Source: Lutibacter sp. (GTDB lineage: Bacteria > Bacteroidota > Bacteroidia > Flavobacteriales > Flavobacteriaceae). Taken from it: a stretch of 49,183 nt of DNA. Below the pieces are notes generated by a model that was not told the origin of the DNA, made no database searches, and saw only the letters and a program-made list of their open reading frames with translations. Where the stretch lies: positions 1 through 49,183 of the forward strand of contig JAUXPH010000034.1 of NCBI GenBank assembly GCA_030683995.1, read 5' to 3'. Below are positions 7,085 to 15,031 of this stretch, in pieces. Position numbers and translations under genes: made by a program. Position 1 is the stretch's first letter, and each line of letters begins with the position of its first letter.

Positions 7085-8098
7085 ATGCTAAAAAGAAAAA
7101 AAATAAAATTCATCATAAATGTTATCATATTACTAATAACTATAAATAGTATTGGTCAAAAAACTAAAAATGATTTACAGGAATTCCCTAATGAAAAATA
7201 TACAATTAAATGGGTTGATCAATTCCCTAAAAGCGTTGATGTTAAACGAACTAAAAAAGGATGGTTTTCACGGTTTCTCTTTGGTGAGAAAAATAATCCG
7301 GAGATAACCAAACCCATTGCCATTTTAGCTTTAAACCCTTCAGAATTTTCAATATTGGATCAAGGAAGCGGAACGCTGTTTGAAATAAAAGATAATGAAA
7401 AAAAAATATCAAAAGCCTTCAAAAAGAGTAAAATCAATTTTCCATCACTGGTAAGTTATTGTAAAATACCAACAAACGAGTTACTGATTACCGATTCTCG
7501 TTTAAATGCTGTTTATAAATTAAATGAAGCGGAAAAAAAACTTACTGTTTTAAACACAAATCTTCAATTACAACAACCTACTGGTATTGCCTATTCTGAG
7601 GTTTCCAAAGAAATTTGGATAGTGGAAACAGCGGCGCATAGAATTTCTATTTTAAACGAAAAAGGAGAATTGATTAAAACCATTGGAAGAAGAGGTGACG
7701 CCTCCGGTGAATTCAATTTCCCAACTTCAATTTGGATAGATAAAATTGGAAACGCATATGTTATTGATGCTCTAAATTTTAGAGTTCAAATCTTTAATAA
7801 AGAGGGTGAAGTTATTTCCATATTTGGTGAAGCAGGAAATGCAACTGGCTATTTTGCAAGACCGAAAGGGATTGCCACAGATTCTAAAGGAAACATATAT
7901 ATTTCTGATGCATTATACCATACCGTTCAAGTTTTTGATATTACGGGAAATTTTTTATATCAATTTGGGGAACAAGGAAGAGATAAAGGACAATTTTGGA
8001 TGCCTGCCGGTATTTACATTGATGATAATGATTTTATTTATGTTGCAGATATGTACAATGCGAGGGTTCAAATATTTCAACGTATTAATAAGGAGTAA
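7085..8098 (+). CDS. Exported NHL-repeat beta-propeller protein
   Basis: 337 residues from ATG 7085; a TTG at 7061 is in frame but lies at the -7 element and cannot be the start. The N-terminus has basic residues, then a hydrophobic stretch ending SIGQ, a signal peptide. From about residue 165 on there are NHL-type repeats, each with a GEF-FP/GYFARPKGI-type turn, then a strand such as GNIYISDA---TVQVFD and FGE-G. A six-bladed propeller is expected. Propellers of this sort accompany extracellular multiheme cytochromes in Geobacter-type clusters, possibly as assembly or scaffold proteins; the exact role is not known. It is probably co-transcribed with the 12-heme cytochrome at 8222 from the promoter at 7021. 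Confidence 0.82.
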   Translation: MLKRKKIKFIINVIILLITINSIGQKTKNDLQEFPNEKYTIKWVDQFPKSVDVKRTKKGWFSRFLFGEKNNPEITKPIAILALNPSEFSILDQGSGTLFEIKDNEKKISKAFKKSKINFPSLVSYCKIPTNELLITDSRLNAVYKLNEAEKKLTVLNTNLQLQQPTGIAYSEVSKEIWIVETAAHRISILNEKGELIKTIGRRGDASGEFNFPTSIWIDKIGNAYVIDALNFRVQIFNKEGEVISIFGEAGNATGYFARPKGIATDSKGNIYISDALYHTVQVFDITGNFLYQFGEQGRDKGQFWMPAGIYIDDNDFIYVADMYNARVQIFQRINKE

Positions 8099-8101
8099 AA
8101 A

Positions 8102-8187
8102 ATGAAACGAGCCTTACAAATTTTGACACACAAAGGAATGATTAATGGCGAACCTACCGGCAGGCAGGCAGGCAGGCAGGCAGGCAG
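8102..8187 (+). repeat. Dispersed intergenic repeat followed by a GGCA tetranucleotide tract
   Basis: 8102-8152 resembles 39631-39682 (starting ATGAAACGAGCC and ending AATGGCGAAC), which lies in the same position before arsM. It is followed by seven GGCA units at 8159-8186. The stretch is open as a 33-codon frame, MKRALQIL..., but the mutated copy at 39631 has an early stop, so I do not call a gene. It lies between the NHL gene and the 12-heme cytochrome start at 8222. Confidence 0.65.
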
Positions 8188-8221
8188 AATCTGTTACCGC
8201 TAAAAAATAGAATTTGAACAG

Positions 8222-9919
8222 ATGAAAAATATCACAACCCTAATTTCAATTATTTTAGTAAGTTTCCCCACGTTGGTAAACTCACAATCTATTGTGACCA
8301 CAAAGCACAATTTATCGGTGAGCGGTTTGGGAGCTATTAAGGCCACTACAGAAAATGAAATATGCATTTTTTGCCATACCCCGCATAACAGCACTCCTAA
8401 AGCACCGTTATGGAATAGAAATGTAAACGGAGGAACCTATACTTTGTACAATAGCTCTACCTTAAACGCGCTGCCTGGGCAACCGGATGGCAGTTCTATT
8501 TTATGTTTATCATGTCATGATGGCACCATTGCTTTAGGCGATGTTGTGAGCAGGGCAACCCCCATAACCATGTCTAGCTTAAAAATAACAGGAAAATCAA
8601 ATCTTACCACTGATTTATCTAACGACCACCCTATTTCTTTCGCTTACAATGCAGCTTTGGCAGCTTCAGACGGACAGTTAAAAACGCCTCCGCTATCTGT
8701 TGTTTCTTTAGATAAAAATTCAAAAATGCAGTGTACTTCTTGTCACGACCCCCATAAAGAAACAAATCCAAAATTTTTGGTTGCTTCCACACAGTTTTCT
8801 GCATTGTGTTTACAGTGCCATAACAAAACATATTGGGGAAGCAGCACGCATAAAACCTCCACGAAAACTTGGAACAATGCTGGCACAAGCCCTTGGGCAC
8901 ATGTTACCGCACCTTATGCCAACGTTACACAAAATGCATGCGCAAACTGCCATGACCCACACAACGCCAATGGCAAAGCCCGTTTATTAAAGTATTTACC
9001 TGAAGAAAATAACTGTTTAGATTGCCATAATGGAAATGTTGCGACTTCAACAAAAAATATACAAGCACAGTTTGCAAAAACGTACAAACATAATGTTGCT
9101 GGTTATACAGGTACCCATGACCCTATTGAAGCAAATGCTGTAACCACAAAACATGTTGAATGTGCAGACTGCCATAACCCGCATGCATCCAATGCTACTA
9201 CGGCAGTGGCACCATTTGTAAATGGAACCAGTATTGGGGTAAAAGGCATTAACCAAGCCGGTAATGCGGTGGCTGTTGCCACCAATGCTTATGAAATTTG
9301 TTATAAATGCCATGCAGGCAATTCATGGGCGCCAGCACCGGCTTTGCCAAGACAAATTGTTCAAAACAATGTACGCTTAGAATTTGCAACTACGAACCCT
9401 TCTTATCACCCAGTTGTAGGTGCCAGAAATGATGCTGAAATTACCCCAAATTTAGTGTCACCCAATACCGCAAGTACCATTATGTATTGTACGGCCTGCC
9501 ATGCAAGTAACAATAGTGCAGACCCTAAGGGGCCGCATGGTTCTACAAACCAATATTTGTTAAAACTCAACTATTCTACAGCCTATACTGGCACTACTGG
9601 AATAACTGAATCTGCCACAGCTTATGCGCTTTGTTACAGTTGCCATAATAGAACCAATATTATAGGGGGCTCCAATACTTTTAGAGAACATAATAAGCAT
9701 ATTGTTGGGGAGAGGGCTCCTTGCAGCATTTGCCATGACCCTCATGGGGTTAGCAGTACGCAAGGGTCTCTATCTAGAAATGGTCGATTGATTAATTTTA
9801 GGACAGATAAAGTAACACCAGATTCAGGCGGTAGATTGTATTGGCAAGATGATGGAGCAAGAAGAGGAAGATGTTATTTAACGTGCCATGGAAAAAACCA
9901 TAGCCCATTAACATATTAA
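8222..9919 (+). CDS. Twelve-heme c-type cytochrome, exported
   Basis: 565 residues with an N-terminal signal peptide (hydrophobic to about residue 20, ending NSQ). There are eleven CXXCH motifs (CIFCH near residue 48, then CLSCH, CTSCH, CLQCH, CANCH, CLDCH, CADCH, CYKCH, CTACH, CYSCH, CSICH) and a twelfth of CX3CH type, CYLTCH at 551-556. Many are followed by DPH or NPH, as in doubled-CXXCH families. The first ~210 residues match the whole tetraheme protein at 10129 (CHTPHN, APLWN, QPDGSS-LCLSCHDG, DLSNDHP-SF-Y, MQC-SCHD-H, ALCL-CHNK), so this protein is that module with an eight-heme extension. Likely an extracellular or outer-surface electron carrier. Confidence 0.92.
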   Translation: MKNITTLISIILVSFPTLVNSQSIVTTKHNLSVSGLGAIKATTENEICIFCHTPHNSTPKAPLWNRNVNGGTYTLYNSSTLNALPGQPDGSSILCLSCHDGTIALGDVVSRATPITMSSLKITGKSNLTTDLSNDHPISFAYNAALAASDGQLKTPPLSVVSLDKNSKMQCTSCHDPHKETNPKFLVASTQFSALCLQCHNKTYWGSSTHKTSTKTWNNAGTSPWAHVTAPYANVTQNACANCHDPHNANGKARLLKYLPEENNCLDCHNGNVATSTKNIQAQFAKTYKHNVAGYTGTHDPIEANAVTTKHVECADCHNPHASNATTAVAPFVNGTSIGVKGINQAGNAVAVATNAYEICYKCHAGNSWAPAPALPRQIVQNNVRLEFATTNPSYHPVVGARNDAEITPNLVSPNTASTIMYCTACHASNNSADPKGPHGSTNQYLLKLNYSTAYTGTTGITESATAYALCYSCHNRTNIIGGSNTFREHNKHIVGERAPCSICHDPHGVSSTQGSLSRNGRLINFRTDKVTPDSGGRLYWQDDGARRGRCYLTCHGKNHSPLTY

Positions 9920-10039
9920 TTGTCAAAATATATTTTAAACCAATCTACCTCCAAATACACCCTTTTTAATGCGGTTTGCATTAAATATGCTACCATTTGC
10001 AAAAAAAAATGAAAAAAAAGTAATAAATGTTACATAACC

Positions 10040-10082
10040 TGATTTAAATCATCCTTTTAGGGCTTTTTCACCCTTAAATTTG
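10040..10082 (+). promoter_or_regulatory. Crp/Fnr-type promoter for the tetraheme cytochrome
   Basis: Palindrome TGATTTAAATCA at 10040-10051, -7 element TAAATTTG at 10075-10082, again exactly 35 bp apart start to start. The leader before the ATG at 10129 is about 40 bases. Confidence 0.75.
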
Positions 10083-10128
10083 TACAAGAATTAAAAATTA
10101 TAACATTTTTTTAACATAAAACAACAAC

Positions 10129-10752
10129 ATGAAAACACAAAAATTAATTACACTAATCGCTGTAGCATTTATCACAGTGGTATCTTTCGGTCAAACTATT
10201 GTTGGTTCTGCGCATGATTTTAAGGCTGCATCTTGGAATGCTTCAGGTGAAATTTGCAAAACATGTCACACACCTCACAACGCTGTTACAGGTATAAGCG
10301 CTCCACTATGGAATCACCAAGTAACAACACAAACTTTTACTTTATACACAACTGCAGTTTCTCCTACTTTTAATGGAACTACAGCACAACCTGATGGCTC
10401 TTCAAAATTATGTTTAAGCTGCCATGACGGTGTTACAAAAGTTGATAATTTTAATGGAGTTACTACTGGTACTACTTCAATTACAGGTGCGGCTAATATA
10501 GGAACAGATTTATCTAATGACCACCCAGTATCATTTTTGTATGACGCTGCTTTAGCAACTGCTGATGGCGGTTTATTTAATCCAGCTGTAGCACTTTCAG
10601 GGAAAGGCAGTACAATTACTGCAGATTTATTACTTGCCAATAAAATGCAATGTTCTTCATGTCACGATGTGCATAATGGCTCGGGTGTTAATAATTTATT
10701 GGTAAAAACAAATGCTGCAAGTGCACTTTGTTTAACTTGCCATAACAAATAA
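10129..10752 (+). CDS. Tetraheme c-type cytochrome, OmcE-like candidate filament subunit
   Basis: 207 residues: signal peptide to about residue 21 (VVSFGQ), then four hemes, CKTCH, CLSCH, CSSCH and CLTCH. The last heme motif is followed only by NK and the stop. Conserved blocks are GSAHDF, EICKTCHTPHN, APLWNH, QPDGSSKLCLSCHDG, DLSNDHPVSF and MQCSSCHD-H. From family knowledge, this size, heme number and block order resemble the tetraheme OmcE group whose members polymerise into extracellular heme filaments; that this protein does so is inference. It has its own promoter and a strong terminator, so it can be made at a different level from its neighbours, as a filament subunit would need. It could instead be a monomeric periplasmic carrier. 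Confidence 0.88.
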   Translation: MKTQKLITLIAVAFITVVSFGQTIVGSAHDFKAASWNASGEICKTCHTPHNAVTGISAPLWNHQVTTQTFTLYTTAVSPTFNGTTAQPDGSSKLCLSCHDGVTKVDNFNGVTTGTTSITGAANIGTDLSNDHPVSFLYDAALATADGGLFNPAVALSGKGSTITADLLLANKMQCSSCHDVHNGSGVNNLLVKTNAASALCLTCHNK

Positions 10753-10766
10753 GATTTTAAGCACAT

Positions 10767-10795
10767 AAAAAAAGGGGCAATTTGCCCCTTTTTTT
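10767..10795 (+). terminator. Terminator after the tetraheme cytochrome
   Basis: Stem GGGGCA 10774-10779 / TGCCCC 10783-10788 extended by seven A-T pairs, followed by a run of T, 14 bases after the stop. It isolates the tetraheme gene as a single-gene transcript. Confidence 0.85.
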
Positions 10796-10897
10796 ACGCT
10801 TTTTTTAGTAACCTAATTTTTAGTGTCTATTTTTAAACCCTCTGTTTTTAAATAGAATAACAGCTTTATTGGCTTCTAACTTATTGGTCTTAAAAGG

Positions 10898-10940
10898 TGA
10901 TTTTAATCATCTCTTTTTGTTTGGGTTTTAGCTACTTTTA
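10898..10940 (+). promoter_or_regulatory. Crp/Fnr-type promoter for the lipoprotein-cytochrome-barrel operon
   Basis: Palindrome TGATTTTAATCA at 10898-10909 and -7 element TACTTTTA at 10933-10940, start-to-start distance 35 bp. It drives the gene at 10984 and probably those through 16117. Confidence 0.72.
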
Positions 10941-10983
10941 CACTTTAAATTAACATACTAACCATTCGAAAAATCAAATTTAT

Positions 10984-12081
10984 ATGACTTTCAAATCCTA
11001 CTTCAAGTATTCGCTGTTTACACTTTTTTTAACATTGATACTTTCCTGCTCTCCTAAATTAAATAAAATTTCTTCAGTAAAAAGTGTTTTATACCCAGCA
11101 GCGCCAGACACTGCCCGCATTCAATATTTAACCAGTATTAGTAGTTCTTTCGATATTTCAAAAAAACAAACTGCTTTAGAAAAAACGGTAATTGGAGAGA
11201 AAAATGCACTACCTATTTACAAACCTTATGGTGTGTTTATGCGTAACGGAAAAATGTATGTGTTTGATATTGCATTGGGTGGCGGGCTTGAAATTTTGGA
11301 TTTTGCAAAAAATGAATTTAATTATTTTGCTCCAAAAGGAACATTTAAGTTAGATAAACCTATTAATGGATATGTAGACGAAAATAATATGCTTTATATC
11401 GCAGATTTAGGTTTGCAAAAAATTGCGGTTATTGATCCAGAAGGAACTTATGTAAATTCTTTTGGCAAAGAGGAAAACGAAAAACCTTCATCTGTTACTC
11501 TACAAGGAAACAAAATATTTGTTGCTGATTTAGGAACCAACCGCATTAATGTGTATGATAAAGCAACCTATAAATTTGAATACTATTTCCCACAAGCATT
11601 ATCTGGAGACAAAGATTATTTATACTCACCCGCCAATATAACTGCATTAAATGATAAGATTTATGTGAGCGATATGGGAAGCGGTGATGTTAAAATATTT
11701 ACGTTAAAAGGAAAATACCTGCAAACCATTGGGCAATACGGAAAAAATATTGGAGATTTTGTACGCCCAAAAGGCATTGCCGTTGATAAAGAGGGAAATA
11801 TATATGTGGTGGATGCCAGTTTTGAAAACATACAAGTTTTTAACAAAGAAGGGCAACTGTTGCTATTTTTTGGAGGCCATTATGTAGATAAAGGTGATAT
11901 GTGGTTGCCAACTTCTGTAAACATAAATTATGAAGATATCAAGTATTTTGAAAAATATGTAAACCCAAACTATGATTTAAAATATTTAATAATAGTAGCC
12001 AATCAATACGGACCAGACAAAATTAGCGTTTATGGTCGCGTGGAACCAAAAGTTAAAACTTCAACCCCTAAAAAGAAATAA
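10984..12081 (+). CDS. NHL-repeat beta-propeller lipoprotein
   Basis: 365 residues with a lipoprotein signal, hydrophobic stretch and LILSC lipobox, cysteine at about residue 22. The rest is repeated propeller strands: GVFMRNGKMYVFD, NMLYIADLG--KIAVID, NKIFVADLGTNRINVYD, DKIYVSDMGSGDVKIF and RPKGIAVDKEGNIYVVD. The C-terminus is basic (PKKK). It is related in fold to the propeller at 7085, but membrane-anchored. First gene of the set 10984-16117, which also encodes a nine-heme lipoprotein, a beta-barrel and an eleven-heme protein. It may hold or orient cytochromes at the outer membrane; this is inference from context. Confidence 0.82.
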   Translation: MTFKSYFKYSLFTLFLTLILSCSPKLNKISSVKSVLYPAAPDTARIQYLTSISSSFDISKKQTALEKTVIGEKNALPIYKPYGVFMRNGKMYVFDIALGGGLEILDFAKNEFNYFAPKGTFKLDKPINGYVDENNMLYIADLGLQKIAVIDPEGTYVNSFGKEENEKPSSVTLQGNKIFVADLGTNRINVYDKATYKFEYYFPQALSGDKDYLYSPANITALNDKIYVSDMGSGDVKIFTLKGKYLQTIGQYGKNIGDFVRPKGIAVDKEGNIYVVDASFENIQVFNKEGQLLLFFGGHYVDKGDMWLPTSVNINYEDIKYFEKYVNPNYDLKYLIIVANQYGPDKISVYGRVEPKVKTSTPKKK

Positions 12082-12162
12082 ACTGGCATAAACGATAAAG
12101 TAAACATGATTTAAGTTTTATTAAAAATAACACCAATTAATACAACTTAGATTCCAATAAAA

Positions 12163-13020
12163 ATGAAAGGAAATACATCAAAATACTTCAACTACTTTTT
12201 ATTTATAATAGTTATTTCTTTTTTTTGGACTTGTTCACCAAAATTAAGCTATGAGGTGAAATCTTTTTTATTTGATGGGGTTCCAAATCCATATAAAGTT
12301 GAAGTAACGGTTATTCAAGATTCCCTTACAAAAGCTAAAGAATTAAACACTGCTAATGCTGTAACATCAACCGCAGCCAGGAACGATTTGAATATTCACG
12401 CTCCTTACCAAGAGCGCAAATGCACAGATTGTCATACCCGTGATCGCATGGGAAAACCAAAATTACCAATGCCTGAATTATGCAATCAGTGCCACGAAGA
12501 TTTTACCAAAAAATACACAAATATTCACGGCCCTATTGCCACAGGAAATTGCACGGAATGCCATAACCCACACCAATCTAAATTTAAAAAATTATTGAAA
12601 TTTGAAGGACAGGATCTTTGTTTAAACTGCCACACTTCAGCTCAAGTAACTGAAAACAAAATTCATAAAGATATCAATACTACCAGTTGCACTGAATGTC
12701 ACAACCCACATGGAGGTTCTAATAAATTTAATTTAGAAAAAGGAAGTTGTTATAAATGCCATGATAATTTAGAGAAAAAACTGCCTTTTTTACATGGTCC
12801 TATAGCAAGTAATAACTGTTCACAATGTCATGATTCGCATACATCGCCTTCTGAAAAATTATTGCTGGATGTTGGCCAAAAACTATGTTACAATTGCCAT
12901 AACCCCAAAGAAGTGAAATCGCAAAAACACCATCAAACCATGAAAGGTGAAAGTTGCACCAAATGCCATAATCCACATGGTGGAACAACTGCTAATTTTC
13001 TTAAAATTAGTTCCAAATGA
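12163..13020 (+). CDS. Nine-heme c-type cytochrome, probable lipoprotein
   Basis: 285 residues. The N-terminal hydrophobic segment ends FFWTC, an unusual but plausible lipobox followed by SPKLSYEVKSF. After a heme-free spacer of about 60 residues come nine CXXCH motifs: CTDCH, CNQCH, CTECH, CLNCH, CTECH, CYKCH, CSQCH, CYNCH and CTKCH. Distal-ligand histidines in HGPIA and CHNPHGG patterns recur about every 30-45 residues, the doubled-CXXCH arrangement. The stop overlaps the ATG of the beta-barrel gene by four bases (ATGA), so the two are likely translated together and may form a complex. Together with the barrel and the eleven-heme protein it resembles a porin-cytochrome conduit. Confidence 0.9.
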   Translation: MKGNTSKYFNYFLFIIVISFFWTCSPKLSYEVKSFLFDGVPNPYKVEVTVIQDSLTKAKELNTANAVTSTAARNDLNIHAPYQERKCTDCHTRDRMGKPKLPMPELCNQCHEDFTKKYTNIHGPIATGNCTECHNPHQSKFKKLLKFEGQDLCLNCHTSAQVTENKIHKDINTTSCTECHNPHGGSNKFNLEKGSCYKCHDNLEKKLPFLHGPIASNNCSQCHDSHTSPSEKLLLDVGQKLCYNCHNPKEVKSQKHHQTMKGESCTKCHNPHGGTTANFLKISSK

Positions 13021-14999
13021 AAAAAATAAATTTATTTTATATGCTATTTATATTTTCAGCCTATGGTTTTTCACAAAACAGCTTAGTTGAACCTGCATTT
13101 TGGAAACTTACGTCATTAAATGGAGAGTTATATTTAAATGGAGAATATTGGGAACAACAAACCGTAAGAAATAATTATACAGAAGAATTAAATAGCACAC
13201 TTTTTTCAGGCGGGTTATTTTTAAATTCTAAGAGTTATTTTTACCATCCAAATTTTCTTGAAGTAACCCTTGATGCCGGTTATAGCCCCGAAACAGGACA
13301 ACGCTTGTCTTTAGTGGCTCCAGACCAAGCTGAAACAAATACGCTAAAAAAGTTATATACACAGTTTTCATTTTTTCAACATGCTGCATTAAACTTAAAA
13401 GTGTTTGCTAATATTAATGAAGGGTATAGCAATAGAGAGAATTTAACCAATTTAAAAACTAATTTTCAGAATTTTGGAGGAACTTTAGCATATAGCAATA
13501 AATTTCTTCCAGTGTCGGTCACCTACAATAAAGGAAGCTCGGAATTACAGGAATTGCAAACAGGCAGAAGCTATAAAACTGAAAATAATTCTATAGAAGG
13601 CAGGGCTTTTAAATCTTTTGGCAGGAATGATACACATCAATTTATTTTTTCACAGAATAAGTATGTATATGATGATCAGTTTATGGCTTTAAATCAAATT
13701 CAATCAGGAACTTTAATTGAAAATAAAATTACTTCTTTAAGTTTAAACGATAACATTTATTTTGACACCAAAAAAAACTATAATTTTAATTCTTTGGTTT
13801 CACAAGAAAATCAAATTGGCAATAATTTAGATTACAAAAGGCTTCAAGTAATTGAAAATTTATTTTTTAAATTGCCCTATAAATTTAATTTTTCATCCAA
13901 CTATAATTTCTTTGACATTAAACAAAATACAATAGCTTCAAAACAACAAAACGCAAGTGCCTCCTTGACGCACCTTCTTTACGAAAGTTTATATACAAGT
14001 GTTAATTATGAGTACAATACCATTAATAGCACACAATTTAAGGAAACGAATAAAAGAACAGGTTTTGAAGCAAGATATGTTAAAAAAATACCTTTAAAAG
14101 GCCTTTTAACACTGCAATATAAACTGAATACCAATGAACAAGACAGAACTAGCGAAGATTTAGTATTAACGATTTTAAATGAAGCGTACACCATAACTGA
14201 TGGACAGATTGTTCTATTAAAAAACCAAAGTGTTAATGTGCTAAGTGTGCTGGTAAAAGATGTAACCGGAACTATTATTTATCAAGAAAATTTAGATTAC
14301 ATTTTAATTGTAAGAAATGATTTTTTAGAAATTCAGCGAATTCCCGGGGGACAAATTGCAAATAATTCCACTGTTTTTATTGATTATGGGGCTACCCAAC
14401 CAAGTTCCTATAAATATAATGCCGTTACCACCAATTATGGCGCAAACATCGCTTTCTTCAACAATAAAATTGAGTTTTTTTATAGTAAAGGAAAACAAGA
14501 TTTTTTAGACCCAGTTAATGTGGATTTTTTTACCTTAGATTATTATACCCAAAATGTTTACGGAGGTCGATTTAACCTCGGGTTTCTTAGCGGTGAAATT
14601 GAGCAGGATAATTTTAACAGCACCATTATTCCTTATAGATTAACAAGATATAATTTGGTTTTGCAAGGAAATATTGGCGAGCGTTTTTTATATAATTTAA
14701 ATGGCACCGTTAGAGATTATCAAATGATTATTGAAGAAGGAAATAAACAAAAATATATAAGTCTTTCAGGAAATATTGCTTGCAATATTAGCAGAATTAC
14801 CAACCTTAGCCTTCAAGGTAGCTATTTGAAACAAAACGGTGATGGAATTGATCTGAATTTAATTACCTCCAGAATTCAACTTAATACCCGTTATCGTCAA
14901 ATTTTTATCACTGCAGGGTTAGAGGTCTATAAAAACGAGTTTTATAATGAAAACCTAGATTTTAAGAAATTTAATATTCGCATTTCAAGAAAATTTTAA
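13017..14999 (+). CDS. Outer-membrane beta-barrel, candidate porin of a cytochrome conduit
   Basis: 660 residues. Signal peptide to about residue 19 (YGFSQ), then many alternating-hydrophobic strands with aromatic girdles (FKLPYKFNFSSNYNFF, ISLSGNIACNIS) and a C-terminal Phe (ISRKF), typical of outer-membrane barrels. Around residues 385-465 there is a non-barrel insert with EIQRIPGGQIANNSTVFIDY, resembling a small beta domain seen in other large barrels. There are no CXXCH motifs. The four-base overlap with the nine-heme gene before it and the eleven-heme gene after it fit a barrel that passes electrons across the outer membrane by enclosing cytochromes, as MtrB-type and Geobacter porin-cytochrome systems do. 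Sequence similarity to those is not evident to me, so the role is inferred from context. Confidence 0.8.
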   Translation: MKKINLFYMLFIFSAYGFSQNSLVEPAFWKLTSLNGELYLNGEYWEQQTVRNNYTEELNSTLFSGGLFLNSKSYFYHPNFLEVTLDAGYSPETGQRLSLVAPDQAETNTLKKLYTQFSFFQHAALNLKVFANINEGYSNRENLTNLKTNFQNFGGTLAYSNKFLPVSVTYNKGSSELQELQTGRSYKTENNSIEGRAFKSFGRNDTHQFIFSQNKYVYDDQFMALNQIQSGTLIENKITSLSLNDNIYFDTKKNYNFNSLVSQENQIGNNLDYKRLQVIENLFFKLPYKFNFSSNYNFFDIKQNTIASKQQNASASLTHLLYESLYTSVNYEYNTINSTQFKETNKRTGFEARYVKKIPLKGLLTLQYKLNTNEQDRTSEDLVLTILNEAYTITDGQIVLLKNQSVNVLSVLVKDVTGTIIYQENLDYILIVRNDFLEIQRIPGGQIANNSTVFIDYGATQPSSYKYNAVTTNYGANIAFFNNKIEFFYSKGKQDFLDPVNVDFFTLDYYTQNVYGGRFNLGFLSGEIEQDNFNSTIIPYRLTRYNLVLQGNIGERFLYNLNGTVRDYQMIIEEGNKQKYISLSGNIACNISRITNLSLQGSYLKQNGDGIDLNLITSRIQLNTRYRQIFITAGLEVYKNEFYNENLDFKKFNIRISRKF

Positions 15000-15031
15000 T
15001 ATAAAGAAAATAAATCATAAAATAAGAAAAA

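Noticed and set aside
13017-14999. Naming the barrel MtrB or a specific Geobacter porin
   Set aside because: Only context and barrel character support it; no diagnostic residues are visible.
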